From Levilactobacillus lanxiensis (GTDB lineage: Bacteria > Bacillota > Bacilli > Lactobacillales > Lactobacillaceae), in the NCBI RefSeq assembly GCF_016861655.1, contig NZ_BOLN01000002.1:1-64000 (forward strand): DNA of 64,000 bases, given 5' to 3'. The position numbers and the translations under genes were made by a program. Positions 8,587 to 19,336 of this stretch are shown piece after piece. Within the stretch, counting starts at the first letter, position 1. The number at the start of each line of letters is the position of its first letter. The notes beneath the pieces are model-generated. The model made no database searches, was not told where the DNA came from, and saw nothing but the letters and a program-made list of their open reading frames with translations.

Positions 8587-9567
8587 ATGGTACAAGCACA
8601 GGATTACATCAACCCACTCATTGTTCAACGGGCAGATCCTTACATCTACAAGCACACTGACGGTTACTACTACTTCACTGCTTCGGTGCCTGCCTACAAC
8701 TTAATTGAAATTCGCCGGGCAAAAACCTTAAACGGGTTGGCCAATGCTGCACCCCGGACTATCTGGCGTAAACACCCAGATGGTAGCGGTGCCATGAGCC
8801 AATTGATCTGGGCACCAGAATTACACTACATTGATGGTAAGTGGTTCATCTACTTCGCCGCTTCCCACACCAAGGAATTCGACCACAACGGGATGTTCCA
8901 ACACCGGATGTACTGTATTGAATGTGACAATCCAGATCCCATGCGTGACGAATCCGACTGGATCGAACATGGCCGGGTCGAAACGCCAATGGACACCTTC
9001 GCTTTGGATGCCACGGTCTTTGAAGCCCAAGACAAGTTATACTACGTTTGGGCCCAAAAGGATCCCGCAATCAAAGGAAACTCTAACATCTATATCGCTG
9101 AGATGGAAAATCCTTGGACGTTGAAGAGCAAGCCAGTGATGCTGACGAAGCCTGAATACGACTGGGAAACGAAGATTTTCTGGGTCAACGAAGGTCCTGC
9201 CGTGTTACACCGTAACGGTCGGTTCTTCCTCACCTACTCCGCCAGCGCGACCGACGAAAACTATGCCATGGGCATGCTGAGTGTTCCCGAAGATGCTGAC
9301 TTACTGGACGCATCCAACTGGACCAAGTCTAAGACACCTGTTTTCCAAAGCAACATGCCAATTCACCAATTTGGCCCAGGTCATAACTCCTTCACGGTTG
9401 CCGAAGATGATAAAACTGATATCTTGGTTTACCACTGCCGGAACTACACCGACATCAAGGGTGACCCACTGTACGATCCAAACCGTCACACGATGGTTCA
9501 GCCGTTCACTTGGAATGATGATGGCACACCAAACTTTGGTAAGCCAGTTCCATACAATTACAAATAG
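8587..9567 (+). CDS. GH43 alpha-L-arabinofuranosidase (intracellular)
   Basis: A 326-residue single-domain five-bladed beta-propeller glycosidase of family GH43. The expected catalytic triad is visible: base Asp17 in QRADPYIY, pKa-modulating Asp141 in FALDATVF and acid Glu202 in VNEGPAV. WAPELHYIDGKWFIYFA is the typical second blade. There is no signal peptide, so it acts on imported oligosaccharides. The likely substrate is arabinose-substituted xylo- or arabino-oligosaccharide, by analogy with the known L. brevis GH43 enzymes; beta-xylosidase activity cannot be excluded. ATG follows AAAGGAGAG. It is first in an operon with the symporter, 14 bases downstream, under a promoter that carries a cre site. 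Confidence 0.88.
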   Translation: MVQAQDYINPLIVQRADPYIYKHTDGYYYFTASVPAYNLIEIRRAKTLNGLANAAPRTIWRKHPDGSGAMSQLIWAPELHYIDGKWFIYFAASHTKEFDHNGMFQHRMYCIECDNPDPMRDESDWIEHGRVETPMDTFALDATVFEAQDKLYYVWAQKDPAIKGNSNIYIAEMENPWTLKSKPVMLTKPEYDWETKIFWVNEGPAVLHRNGRFFLTYSASATDENYAMGMLSVPEDADLLDASNWTKSKTPVFQSNMPIHQFGPGHNSFTVAEDDKTDILVYHCRNYTDIKGDPLYDPNRHTMVQPFTWNDDGTPNFGKPVPYNYK

Positions 9568-9581
9568 GGGCGAAATAAAAA

Positions 9582-10856
9582 ATGGATAATGCAAAAACTG
9601 AATCAAAACATTTCTGGGGGTTCCCATTCTCTCACTTTAGTTACTTCTTTATCTGGGCTGTCGTCAACGGGTATTTAACTCTTTGGTTGGAACAAGTTGC
9701 CCATTTAAACGGGACTGAATCTGGGATGATCTTCTCCATGATGGCCGGGATTTCTTTGATCTTCCAACCAGTCTTCGGGGTTGTTTCCGATAAGTTACTC
9801 TTCAAGAAGACCTTGATCTTAACGATTTCCATCGTCGGGATCTTCATCGGGCCTTACTTCCAATGGGCCTTCATGCCATTGCTGCACATTAACACGGTAT
9901 TAGTTGCCATTGTGACTGGGACTTTCCTCAGTTTCATCTTAAACGGTGGTGTTTCCGTTATTGAACAATACGTCCAACGTGCTAGTTTAGCCAACGGTTT
10001 CGAATACGCCCACTCACGGGTTGGTGGTTCTGTTGCCGGGGTTGTCGCTTCATTAGTTGCCGGCCGAGTATTCCTCTGGAAACCAAACTCAATCTTCTGG
10101 GCATGTACCATTGCTGCTATTGTTTTAACTGGTTTATTACTTTTCTCTGACAAAGTTGATATGGACAATGCCTCCGCTGCCGGTGATACTTCCGACTCCC
10201 TGGACATGAAGACGGTTCTTTCCGTGTTCAAGATCAAGAACCTTTGGGTTTTGGCCATCTTCTACATGGGTGCTTCTGCCTTATTCGATGTCTTTGACCA
10301 ACAATTTATCATCTTCTTCAAGACTTTCTTTGACACGGCCGCCCAAGGGACCTTGGTTTACTCTTACATGAGTTCCGCCCAAACGGCCATTGAATTCTGC
10401 TTAATGTTCCCAATGCCATGGATCATCAACAAGATTGGTTCTCGGAACGGGTTGATCATCTACGGGTTCCTGACTTGTATCCGGATCTTAGGGTCTGCTT
10501 TATCCCCTAACTGGATTTGGATCGTCGGCTTCCGTCTGTTGGCTGGTCTGGAAATGCCATTGCTGTTAACTTCTATTATGAAGTACATCGCTGGTGCCTT
10601 CGATATTCGTTTGTACGCTACGGTTTACGCCCTCGCGTCGAACTTCGCTAAACAGATTTCCGTCTTCATCTTCTCAACCGTTGCTGGGAGCATGTACGAC
10701 AAGATTGGTTACCAACACACTTACGTTATCATGGGTGTCGTTGTCTTCTTCATTACCTTGTTCGCTGCCTTCATGTTAAAGAAGGAAGACCCTGTCCAAG
10801 CTGGTGAAGTTGAAGCACCTGCTGCTAAGACTGAAACGGCGACTAATCAGGAATGA
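9582..10856 (+). CDS. LacY-type oligosaccharide:H+ symporter (MFS)
   Basis: A 424-residue membrane protein with 12 predicted transmembrane segments. The N-terminus FWGFPFSHFSYFFIWAVVNG and FEYAHSRVGGSVAGVVASL match the LacY/RafB/CscB oligosaccharide:H+ symporter family, in which the acidic residue before YxxxR takes part in coupling. A cytoplasmic loop rich in D, S and A lies around residues 190-205, and the C-terminal tail is hydrophilic. It is translationally close to GH43 (14-base gap, GGGGCG upstream). Its role is most likely uptake of short arabinosyl oligosaccharides for GH43 and GH51; the substrate is inferred from context only. A terminator follows. Confidence 0.85.
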   Translation: MDNAKTESKHFWGFPFSHFSYFFIWAVVNGYLTLWLEQVAHLNGTESGMIFSMMAGISLIFQPVFGVVSDKLLFKKTLILTISIVGIFIGPYFQWAFMPLLHINTVLVAIVTGTFLSFILNGGVSVIEQYVQRASLANGFEYAHSRVGGSVAGVVASLVAGRVFLWKPNSIFWACTIAAIVLTGLLLFSDKVDMDNASAAGDTSDSLDMKTVLSVFKIKNLWVLAIFYMGASALFDVFDQQFIIFFKTFFDTAAQGTLVYSYMSSAQTAIEFCLMFPMPWIINKIGSRNGLIIYGFLTCIRILGSALSPNWIWIVGFRLLAGLEMPLLLTSIMKYIAGAFDIRLYATVYALASNFAKQISVFIFSTVAGSMYDKIGYQHTYVIMGVVVFFITLFAAFMLKKEDPVQAGEVEAPAAKTETATNQE

Positions 10857-10884
10857 CCGTCAACGCTTAAGTAATTAGATTTGA

Positions 10885-12531
<1,647 letters not shown>

Positions 12532-12557
12532 CCTGTTTTATTAAATGAACGACTAGC

Positions 12558-12603
12558 AAAAAAGATTCGCATCCGCAACTTTGCGCGGACGCGAATCTTT
12601 TGG
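12558..12603 (+). terminator. GH51 terminator (probably bidirectional)
   Basis: AAAGATTCGC and CCGC pair with GCGG and GCGAATCTTT, flanked by A-rich and T-rich runs. It can also stop minus-strand transcripts coming from the uvrA-like gene. Confidence 0.8.
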
Positions 12604-12652
12604 TTTACATTTATTTTTTGATACATATTTGCGTTCTTACTGAATTTTCTTT

Positions 12653-12704
12653 GGCTGGAACCGGCCCCAAAGCAGAACAGCTTGACTTCGCCGCCGGGAA
12701 CGGG
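12653..12704 (+). repeat. SIR element 4 (fragment)
   Basis: Only the 3' third remains: GGCTGGAACCGGCCCC, AAAGCAGAACAGCTTGA and CGCCGCCGGGAACGGGC. It ends about 6 bases short of the uvrA-like stop codon. Confidence 0.65.
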
Positions 12705-12709
12705 CTCGC

Positions 12710-14953
12710 TTACAAGTACTGGGCCGTCACCGAACGCTCAGCCTGGTGGATGCCGCTAACGGGGCCTTCGTACAGGACCTCGCCACCCTTGTCCCCGCCG
12801 TCCGGACCGATATCAATCAGCCAGTCCGCACTGCGCATGATGTCCAGGTTGTGCTCAATGACCAGCACCGTATTGCCCTTATCCACCAGACGATTAATAA
12901 TCTGAATCATCACCTTAATGTCTGAGGGATGCAGTCCGGTAGTCGGTTCATCTAAAATGTAGAGGTTTCCGCGCTTGTTGAGCTCTTTGGCAATCTTCAA
13001 CCGTTGCCCTTCCCCACCGGACAAGGTGTTCAGGGGCTGGCCGAGCGCCAAGTAATCCAGACCAACATTGGTCACGTGAGTCAACTTATTCGCCACCTTA
13101 GTACCAGCAAAGAAGGTCACCGCCTCCTCAACCGTCATCGCCAGAATTTCAACAATATTCTTTCCCTGGTAGGTGTAGGTCAGCACTTGCGGATCAAACC
13201 TTCCGCCGTGGCACAGCGAACAGGTCACCGTCGCGTTTTCCATAAATGATAGGTTCAGTTCCACGACACCCTTACCGCCACACTGGGGGCAAGCGCCCTT
13301 GGAGTTGTAACTAAAGAGGCTGTCGCTCACGTCATTGGCCGTGGCCAACAACTTGCGAATGTCGTTCATCACGCCAATGTAGGTCGCCGGATTGGAGCGA
13401 CTATTGGCGTGTAACGGTCGCTGGTCGATTTGAATGGCGTCCGGCTGGTCATGGGCAAAGGCCTGCTCGACCAGCGTGCTTTTGCCAGAGCCCGCCACCC
13501 CGGTCACCACGGTAAATAGCCCCGTTGGTACCCGCAAAACGGCGTCCTTGAGGTTATGTCGGCGACTCGGTTGGCTGGTCAAAAAGGTCGTTGGTTGGCG
13601 CGGATTGGGGTTAATCGGCAGGCTTTGACTCAGAAAACGACTGGTCAACGTGTCTGCCTTCAGCAATTCTGGATAGGTCCCGGTGAAGGTAATTTCGCCC
13701 CCATGAATACCGGCGCGTGGGCCGACATCGACCACGTAATCGGCCACCTTGATGACGTCCGGGTCGTGTTCGACCACGAGCACCGTGTTGCCGTTATCCC
13801 GCAAGCGACAGAGCAAGTCATTGAGTCGGTGAACATCGCGGGGATGTAAGCCCGTGCTGGGTTCATCGAGGATGTACAACAGGTTCGTCAGACTATTGGC
13901 CAAATACTTGACCGTCTTCACCCGTTGAGATTCCCCGCCGGATAACGTGGTGGTCTCCCGCGTCAGGCTAAGATAATCCAGACCGACGTCGACCAAACTT
14001 TGGACCCGGTCGCGAATACTGGTGATCAGGCCCTGCATCCGCTCATCCGTAAAGGTCTTTAACATGACCAGTAATTGATCCAACTGTAGGTCCGTTAGTT
14101 CAAAAATATTAAACCCGTTGACCTTGGCGGCTAAGACCTCTGGCCGGTAACGTTGGCCGTGACAGGTTGGGCACGTCTGCATGGTCGCAAATTTTTCGAT
14201 TTTCTTGCGTGCACCCTCACTGATTCCCGTGCTGGTCTTTAGATTTTGCCGATAGAAGAGTCGCTCGATGCCCTCAAACGTCACGTTCATCTGTGACCCC
14301 CGGTAATCGACCGTTAAGGGCTTCTCACCGTTCATCAGCTGGTCCATTTCGGCTGGGGTGAAGTCTTGCACCGGTTTGTCGAGGTCAAAGTAACCGCTGT
14401 TCGCAATCATTTGAAAGTAAAAGCTGGTTGCCCCGTACCCCGGCAACTGGATGGCGCCTTCGTTCAGGGATTTTGTCACATCCAACGCCGCCTCGCGATT
14501 CAACACGTAGGTCTTGCCAATGCCCTCACAATCCGGACACATCCCCGCCGGATCATTGAAGGAAAAGGCATTGCTGGCGTGCCCATACTGGGGCCGACCG
14601 AACCGTGAAAACAGAATCCGCAAGAGCGCGTTGATGTCACTGACCGTCCCCAGCGTCGAGCGGGCATTGCCACCTAAGGGCTTCTGGTCGATGACGATGG
14701 CCGTCGACAGGTTATGCACCTCATCCACGTCCGGTCGGTGATAGTGTGGCAGGTATAGCCGCGTGAAACTATCGTATGTACTGTTCAGCTGTCGCCCCGC
14801 CTCCTGGGCAATGGTGTCGAAGACGATGGAAGACTTCCCCGATCCGGATACCCCGGTAAACACGGTCAATTTATTCTTGGGAATCTTGAGACTCACGTTC
14901 TTCAAGTTGTTTTCCCGGTCATTCACAATTTCGATAAAGTCTGGATTAGACAT
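12710..14953 (-). CDS. UvrA-like excinuclease paralogue (class II, short)
   Basis: A 747-residue duplicated ABC ATPase related to UvrA. It has two Walker A loops (GVSGSGKSS near residue 34 and GVAGSGKST near 478), two signatures (LSGGESQR, LSGGEGQR), Walker B LYILDEPSTGLHP and LYILDEPTTGLHP, and CxxC zinc motifs (CPDCEG, CPTCHG, CPQCGG, CSLCHGG). It is some 200 residues shorter than housekeeping UvrA, which points to the UvrA2/drug-resistance group lacking the UvrB-interaction insert. Proteins of this group are linked to tolerance of DNA-binding drugs; actual repair function here is uncertain. GGGAGG lies 5 bases before the ATG. It is probably a single-gene unit. Confidence 0.88.
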   Translation of the reverse strand: MSNPDFIEIVNDRENNLKNVSLKIPKNKLTVFTGVSGSGKSSIVFDTIAQEAGRQLNSTYDSFTRLYLPHYHRPDVDEVHNLSTAIVIDQKPLGGNARSTLGTVSDINALLRILFSRFGRPQYGHASNAFSFNDPAGMCPDCEGIGKTYVLNREAALDVTKSLNEGAIQLPGYGATSFYFQMIANSGYFDLDKPVQDFTPAEMDQLMNGEKPLTVDYRGSQMNVTFEGIERLFYRQNLKTSTGISEGARKKIEKFATMQTCPTCHGQRYRPEVLAAKVNGFNIFELTDLQLDQLLVMLKTFTDERMQGLITSIRDRVQSLVDVGLDYLSLTRETTTLSGGESQRVKTVKYLANSLTNLLYILDEPSTGLHPRDVHRLNDLLCRLRDNGNTVLVVEHDPDVIKVADYVVDVGPRAGIHGGEITFTGTYPELLKADTLTSRFLSQSLPINPNPRQPTTFLTSQPSRRHNLKDAVLRVPTGLFTVVTGVAGSGKSTLVEQAFAHDQPDAIQIDQRPLHANSRSNPATYIGVMNDIRKLLATANDVSDSLFSYNSKGACPQCGGKGVVELNLSFMENATVTCSLCHGGRFDPQVLTYTYQGKNIVEILAMTVEEAVTFFAGTKVANKLTHVTNVGLDYLALGQPLNTLSGGEGQRLKIAKELNKRGNLYILDEPTTGLHPSDIKVMIQIINRLVDKGNTVLVIEHNLDIMRSADWLIDIGPDGGDKGGEVLYEGPVSGIHQAERSVTAQYL

Positions 14954-15051
14954 GGCGACCTCCCGTCGATTGACTAAGTAACTGACAGACTTCTAGATTA
15001 CCATAGTTGATAGCGTGAACAAAGTGAGACGTCTTGCCATTTTACGTCGTC

Positions 15052-15100
15052 AAAAAAACGGCCAACGATGGCGGGAAACTCCCGTTAATCGTTGGCCGTT
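15052..15100 (-). terminator. recQ terminator
   Basis: Minus strand: CGGCCAACGAT pairs with ATCGTTGGCCG and is followed by TTTTTTT. It lies just after the recQ stop. Confidence 0.88.
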
Positions 15101-15112
15101 TGGCGTTAGGTA

Positions 15113-16912
15113 TTAGGCTTCTTTTGTTGATTTTTCCTGTTCTGTCGCCACGTACTCGCGAATGATTGCCATGAACTCTTCGCCGTACTTATCCAGCTTG
15201 CTCTGACCGACACCCTTAACGTCGAGGAAGCTCTGGTCATCGGTTGGCAGGGCTTCACAGATGGCGTGGAGCGTCTTGTCCGAGAAAATGACAAATGGTG
15301 GCTTACCAATGGCTTCGGCCAATTCACGACGTAAGGCGCGCAGTTGACCAAAGAGTTCATCATCCTCTGGCGCCAGGCGTTTGACCTGCCGGGCCATCTT
15401 CCGGAAGACCTGTTCGTCGCCCTTCAAGACGGCCCCACCCTCGGCCGTCACCTTTAACGTGGGGTACTGGCCCCCAACGCTTGCCAGGTAGCCGGCCGCG
15501 GTCAGAAAGTCAATCAGCTCCCCGACGGCCTTTTGTCGCTGGCCCTGCATGATACCGTAGGTGGTGACTTCGTCTAAATGATTCTCGCGAACTCGCTGAT
15601 TGTGCGCGCCAGTCAGCACCTGCGCGACCACGGCCTTACCGTAACGGGACCGTAACCGAATAACACAGGACAGAATTTTCTGCGCATCCGTGGTGACGTC
15701 TTGGGCTTCCCGGTCATCGAGACAGTTGCTACAGCGCCCACAGGGTTCGGACTCTTCGCCAAAGTAATGCAGAATAAACTGTTGCAGGCACCCCTGCGTG
15801 TTGGCATAGCGGTTCATGACCTGCAGCTTGCGATAGGACCGTTGGCGGTGCTCCTCATCCATTTCGGATTGATCAATAAAGAACCGTTGAATCTGGAGGT
15901 CTGAGGCCCGGTAGAGCAAAATGGCTTCACTGGGTAACCCATCACGACCGGCCCGCCCCGCTTCTTGGTAGTAGGCCTCCAGCGTGCCCGGCACCTGCGC
16001 GTGAATCACGAAGCGCACGTTACTCTTGTCGATGCCCATCCCAAAGGCGTTCGTGGCGACCATCACTTGAACCCGATCATAGAGAAAGTCTTCTTGATTC
16101 TGCCGCCGCACATCTTCGTCCAGTCCCGCATGGTATGGGGCCACGTCAATGTGGTGCCGTTGTAAGAGTTTGGTGACCCGGTCGACTTCCTTCCGGGTGC
16201 TGGCGTAAATGATGCCAGCTTCGCCCTGGTTGACCTTTAAGTAGTCTAAAATGTACCGGTCCGTATCCTGGTCCTTGACCACGGTCAAATTCAAATTGTC
16301 CCGGGCAAACCCGGTGTTGACCTCGTTGGCCTCATCGATACGTAGTTGCTGACGGATGTCGGTGGCCACCTGAACCGTGGCCGTGGCTGTCAGAGCTAAG
16401 ACCTGGGGATGTGTTGGCAATTGTTCAATCGCCGTGCTCAACGCCAGGTAGCTGGGCCGGAAGTCATGACCCCATTGAGAAATACAGTGGGCCTCATCGA
16501 CCGCCAGCAAATCAATCGGCAAACTTGACAGCGCCTGAATAAACGCCGCCGAATCCAACCGTTCGGGGGCAATGTAGAGCAATTTAAACACGCCATTGTG
16601 TAAGGCGTTCAAGCGTTCCTGAATATCGGGCCAGTCCAACGAACTGTTAATGAACGTGGCGGGGATGCCGCTGTCGTTTAACGCATCGACCTGATCCTTC
16701 ATCAAGGAAATCAAGGGAGACACGACTACGGTAATGCCATCAAACAACACCGCTGGGATTTGATAACACAGGGATTTCCCACCCCCGGTCGGCATGATGG
16801 CCAAACTATTATCGCCAGCCATCACGTGTTCGATGACGGCCTTTTGCCCCGGCCGGAACTCATCGTAGCCGAAGACTGTTTTTAAAACCTTTTGTGCTGC
16901 CGCTAACTCCAT
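15113..16912 (-). CDS. recQ: ATP-dependent DNA helicase RecQ
   Basis: A 599-residue 3'-to-5' helicase for recombination and fork repair. In order it has the RecQ motif 0 region (FRPGQKAVIEHV), Walker A MPTGGGKSLCYQIP, AVDEAHCISQWGHDFRPSYL (DEAH box with the aromatic-rich loop), QEAGRAGRDGLPS (motif VI), the RQC zinc cysteines (CLQQF, CGRCSNC) and a C-terminal HRDC domain (RRELAEAIGKPPFVIFSDKT). The ending is rich in charged residues. I chose ATG at 16912 with AAGGAG 8 bases before; a GTG one codon earlier is possible. A TATAAT-like -10 lies about 55 bases upstream (16966-16971). Confidence 0.96.
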   Translation of the reverse strand: MELAAAQKVLKTVFGYDEFRPGQKAVIEHVMAGDNSLAIMPTGGGKSLCYQIPAVLFDGITVVVSPLISLMKDQVDALNDSGIPATFINSSLDWPDIQERLNALHNGVFKLLYIAPERLDSAAFIQALSSLPIDLLAVDEAHCISQWGHDFRPSYLALSTAIEQLPTHPQVLALTATATVQVATDIRQQLRIDEANEVNTGFARDNLNLTVVKDQDTDRYILDYLKVNQGEAGIIYASTRKEVDRVTKLLQRHHIDVAPYHAGLDEDVRRQNQEDFLYDRVQVMVATNAFGMGIDKSNVRFVIHAQVPGTLEAYYQEAGRAGRDGLPSEAILLYRASDLQIQRFFIDQSEMDEEHRQRSYRKLQVMNRYANTQGCLQQFILHYFGEESEPCGRCSNCLDDREAQDVTTDAQKILSCVIRLRSRYGKAVVAQVLTGAHNQRVRENHLDEVTTYGIMQGQRQKAVGELIDFLTAAGYLASVGGQYPTLKVTAEGGAVLKGDEQVFRKMARQVKRLAPEDDELFGQLRALRRELAEAIGKPPFVIFSDKTLHAICEALPTDDQSFLDVKGVGQSKLDKYGEEFMAIIREYVATEQEKSTKEA

Positions 16913-16980
16913 CACGTCTACTCCTTATGCTTGTTTCTAATTTCTGCGGATTAACTCTAGGCTCCATTATACGCTAGGTT

Positions 16981-17043
16981 GGCCCGCAATACTCCCCTGG
17001 TCGTTAGACTGACATGACCAAACTTCAGTCCAGCTAGCGGGCC
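16981..17043. other. Nested hairpin between recQ and the OhrR-like gene
   Basis: GGCCCGC (16981-16987) pairs with GCGGGCC (17037-17043). Inside are GGTC/GACC and GACTG/CAGTC arms. TTTTT follows on the plus strand shortly after. No gene lies upstream on the plus strand, so its role is unknown. The rest of the 16913-17209 spacer shows nothing else. Confidence 0.4.
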
Positions 17044-17209
17044 AGTCAGCTTTTTAGCCATTTTACGTAAATAGTGTGAGTTAACCTTTTAGTGAAAAAA
17101 TTTATTCAACAATTTTTAGTTCATCCCACAATCCTATTTAGCCGGGATTCGGTGACGGTTACAACGGCCTTAATTATCTCGGATTTTTCACAATATAGCC
17201 CGAAGATAG

Positions 17210-17254
17210 TTGACAGGTAAGACAAATGCGCATATAGTACAGTGTATCGTACAC
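17210..17254 (+). promoter_or_regulatory. Promoter and operator of the redox regulator gene
   Basis: TTGACA (17210-17215), 17 bases, TATAGT (17233-17238). Immediately downstream lies the inverted repeat GTGTA-TCG-TACAC (17242-17254), placed over the likely transcription start. Such placement fits autorepression by the MarR/OhrR protein. Confidence 0.75.
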
Positions 17255-17278
17255 AACTCAATTGGAGGCGAGGATACT

Positions 17279-17716
17279 GTGCAGGATGACTTAACTCTAG
17301 CCAATCAACTTTGTTTCTCAACTTACCACGCTAGCCGTTTGCTGATTAAACTCTATCAACAAGCGCTTCAGCCATTTTCCCTGACGTATCCCCAGTATCT
17401 CGTTTTATTGAGCCTGTGGGAAAATGATCGGCAACCCCTCCATGATCTAGGTGACCGCCTAGATTTTGGCAGTAATACGCTGACCCCACTGCTTCGGCGG
17501 ATGGAATACAACGGCTGGCTCACGCGAACCCCCCAGGTCGATGACCGGCGTCAATTGATCATCAGCCTCACGGAATACGGGCGAACATCCAAACCAGCCA
17601 TCTTTGACGCCATCCGAATCTGTGTGGATGCCCAAAACATCGACCCGATTCAATACAACGCCGCGTTGCAGATGAACCATGCGCTCATCGAGAAACTACA
17701 AAAAATGCTAAATTAG
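17279..17716 (+). CDS. MarR/OhrR-family redox-sensing regulator
   Basis: A 145-residue winged-helix repressor. The N-terminal ANQLCFSTYHASRLLIKLYQ matches the OhrR pattern (NQLCFALYSASR), with Cys12 at the place of the peroxide-sensing cysteine. The wing DDRRQLIISLTEYG is typical of MarR. No second conserved cysteine is seen, so it may be of the one-Cys class. I chose the GTG at 17279, which has GGAGG 10 bases before it; the longer reading from 17210 would start inside the promoter. Oxidation of Cys12 should release it from DNA. The oxidoreductase gene follows 60 bases later in the same direction and is probably in the same transcript. Confidence 0.83.
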   Translation: MQDDLTLANQLCFSTYHASRLLIKLYQQALQPFSLTYPQYLVLLSLWENDRQPLHDLGDRLDFGSNTLTPLLRRMEYNGWLTRTPQVDDRRQLIISLTEYGRTSKPAIFDAIRICVDAQNIDPIQYNAALQMNHALIEKLQKMLN

Positions 17717-17776
17717 TGTTTTTTGTCCCCCAAATCAATCGTTCACGACCAAAAACAGAAAGAGGTTATTTAGTTA

Positions 17777-19141
17777 ATGTCACAATATGATGTCGCGTTT
17801 ATCGGTAGCGGTCACGCCAATTGGCACGCCGCTGTCACCTTGAAACAAGCCGGAAAATCAGTAGTTATTATCGAAAAGGACTTGGTTGCCGGCACCTGTG
17901 CCAACTATGGCTGTGATGCCAAAATTTTACTGGATGGGCCTTCAGAACTGATTGCCAAGCTTCACCAATACGCCAACGTCGGAGTTCAAAGCACGATGAA
18001 CGTTAACTGGGACCAGTTCATGGCCTACAAGCACCAGGTGATTGATCCCCTCCCAGACCAAATGACGGCCCTCTTCACTAAACTGGGGATCGACGTCATC
18101 AATGGCCGGGGCATCCTCATGGGCAACCACCTCATCCAAGTTGGTAAGGAAATCATCAAGGCCGACAACATTGTGATTGGCACCGGGCAAAAGCCTAAAC
18201 GCCTCGCCATCGTGGGCAATGAATTTCTGCATGACAGCCGTGAATTCCTTAGTCTACCGAAATTACCTAGTCACCTCACCTTTATTGGGGCAGGCATCAT
18301 CTCGCTAGAATTTGCTTCCTTGGTGCTGGCTCTCGGGAGTCAGGTCACCATCATCGAACACGGCGACCGAGCGGCTCGTGGCTTTAATGCCGCACACGTT
18401 GACAAGTTAGTAGCCCACTTAGAAGAAGCCGGCGCGACCTGCTACTTCAATGAATCTGCCTTATCCGTTGACGTCACCACCGATGGCTACCGGGTCACCA
18501 CGGCTAGTGGCAAGAGTATCGACACCCAGTACGTCATCGACGCCACCGGTCGGGAAGCCAACATCACCCGCTTAGGCTTAGAGAACGCCGGCATTTACTC
18601 CAGCGCACGTGGTATCGAAGTCGATGACCACCTGCGGGCGAACGGCGACAACATTTACGCCAGCGGCGACGTTCTGGACAAGGACGAGCCCAAGCTCACG
18701 CCCACGGCAATCTTCGAATCCAACTACATTGCCGGTCAAATCTTAGGTAACTCGGACCCCATCGCTTACCCGGCCATCCCCAGTGTCCTCTTCACGCTCC
18801 CCCGGTTGGCCCAAATCGGCGTTACCACTGAAGATGTGGCTGTTGATCCAGACAGTTACCACGTTCAGACCATCCCCTACGGCAAGCTCTTTGCCTTCGC
18901 CTATCAGAACGAAACCGATGCCGAATTGACGGCTGTATTTAATAATGCTAACCAATTGGTGGGTGCTTCGGTCTATGGCATGGATGCCCCGGATATTGTC
19001 AACGTTTTGGCCCTAATCATTGATCAACGCCTGAGCGCGCTGGACCTTAGCAAGATGATTTTTGCCTTTCCAACGGCCACTCAGGGCATTATCGATGCGC
19101 TCTTACCAGCTATGATGCCTGCGCCGGTTGCTACGGTCTAA
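17777..19141 (+). CDS. FAD/NAD(P)-dependent disulfide-reductase-like flavoprotein
   Basis: A 454-residue class I pyridine nucleotide-disulfide oxidoreductase fold. It has FAD loop VAFIGSGHANWHAA, redox pair Cys41-xxxx-Cys46 in GTCANYGCDAK, NAD(P) loop FIGAGIISLEFASLVLALGS, and the second FAD motif NIYASGDV. It resembles glutathione or mycothiol-type reductases. The C-terminal dimerisation domain has FAFPTATQG where HPTxxE is normally found, so the catalytic His-Glu pair looks absent. It may therefore use another acid or reduce a non-glutathione oxidant. Placement behind an OhrR-like regulator suggests an oxidative-stress role. AGAGG precedes the ATG by 12 bases. Confidence 0.78.
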   Translation: MSQYDVAFIGSGHANWHAAVTLKQAGKSVVIIEKDLVAGTCANYGCDAKILLDGPSELIAKLHQYANVGVQSTMNVNWDQFMAYKHQVIDPLPDQMTALFTKLGIDVINGRGILMGNHLIQVGKEIIKADNIVIGTGQKPKRLAIVGNEFLHDSREFLSLPKLPSHLTFIGAGIISLEFASLVLALGSQVTIIEHGDRAARGFNAAHVDKLVAHLEEAGATCYFNESALSVDVTTDGYRVTTASGKSIDTQYVIDATGREANITRLGLENAGIYSSARGIEVDDHLRANGDNIYASGDVLDKDEPKLTPTAIFESNYIAGQILGNSDPIAYPAIPSVLFTLPRLAQIGVTTEDVAVDPDSYHVQTIPYGKLFAFAYQNETDAELTAVFNNANQLVGASVYGMDAPDIVNVLALIIDQRLSALDLSKMIFAFPTATQGIIDALLPAMMPAPVATV

Positions 19142-19167
19142 TCTTTTTAAAACTATGTATCCTGCTT

Positions 19168-19196
19168 GAGCCTGGGACTTGTCCTGGGCTCTTTTT
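19168..19196 (+). terminator. Terminator after the flavoprotein gene
   Basis: GAGCCTGGGAC pairs with GTCCTGGGCTC and is followed by TTTTT. Confidence 0.88.
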
Positions 19197-19336
19197 GTCG
19201 CCCTGCTGCCTGGCCTATTATTTGTCACACTCTTTTCAAGTAAGCCCACCGTCAATACCAGTCACCCCCACACTCATCCGCTGCCTAAACGTGTCATACT
19301 AGCCTTAATACGAGGGACAAATGACTGTGGGGAGTG

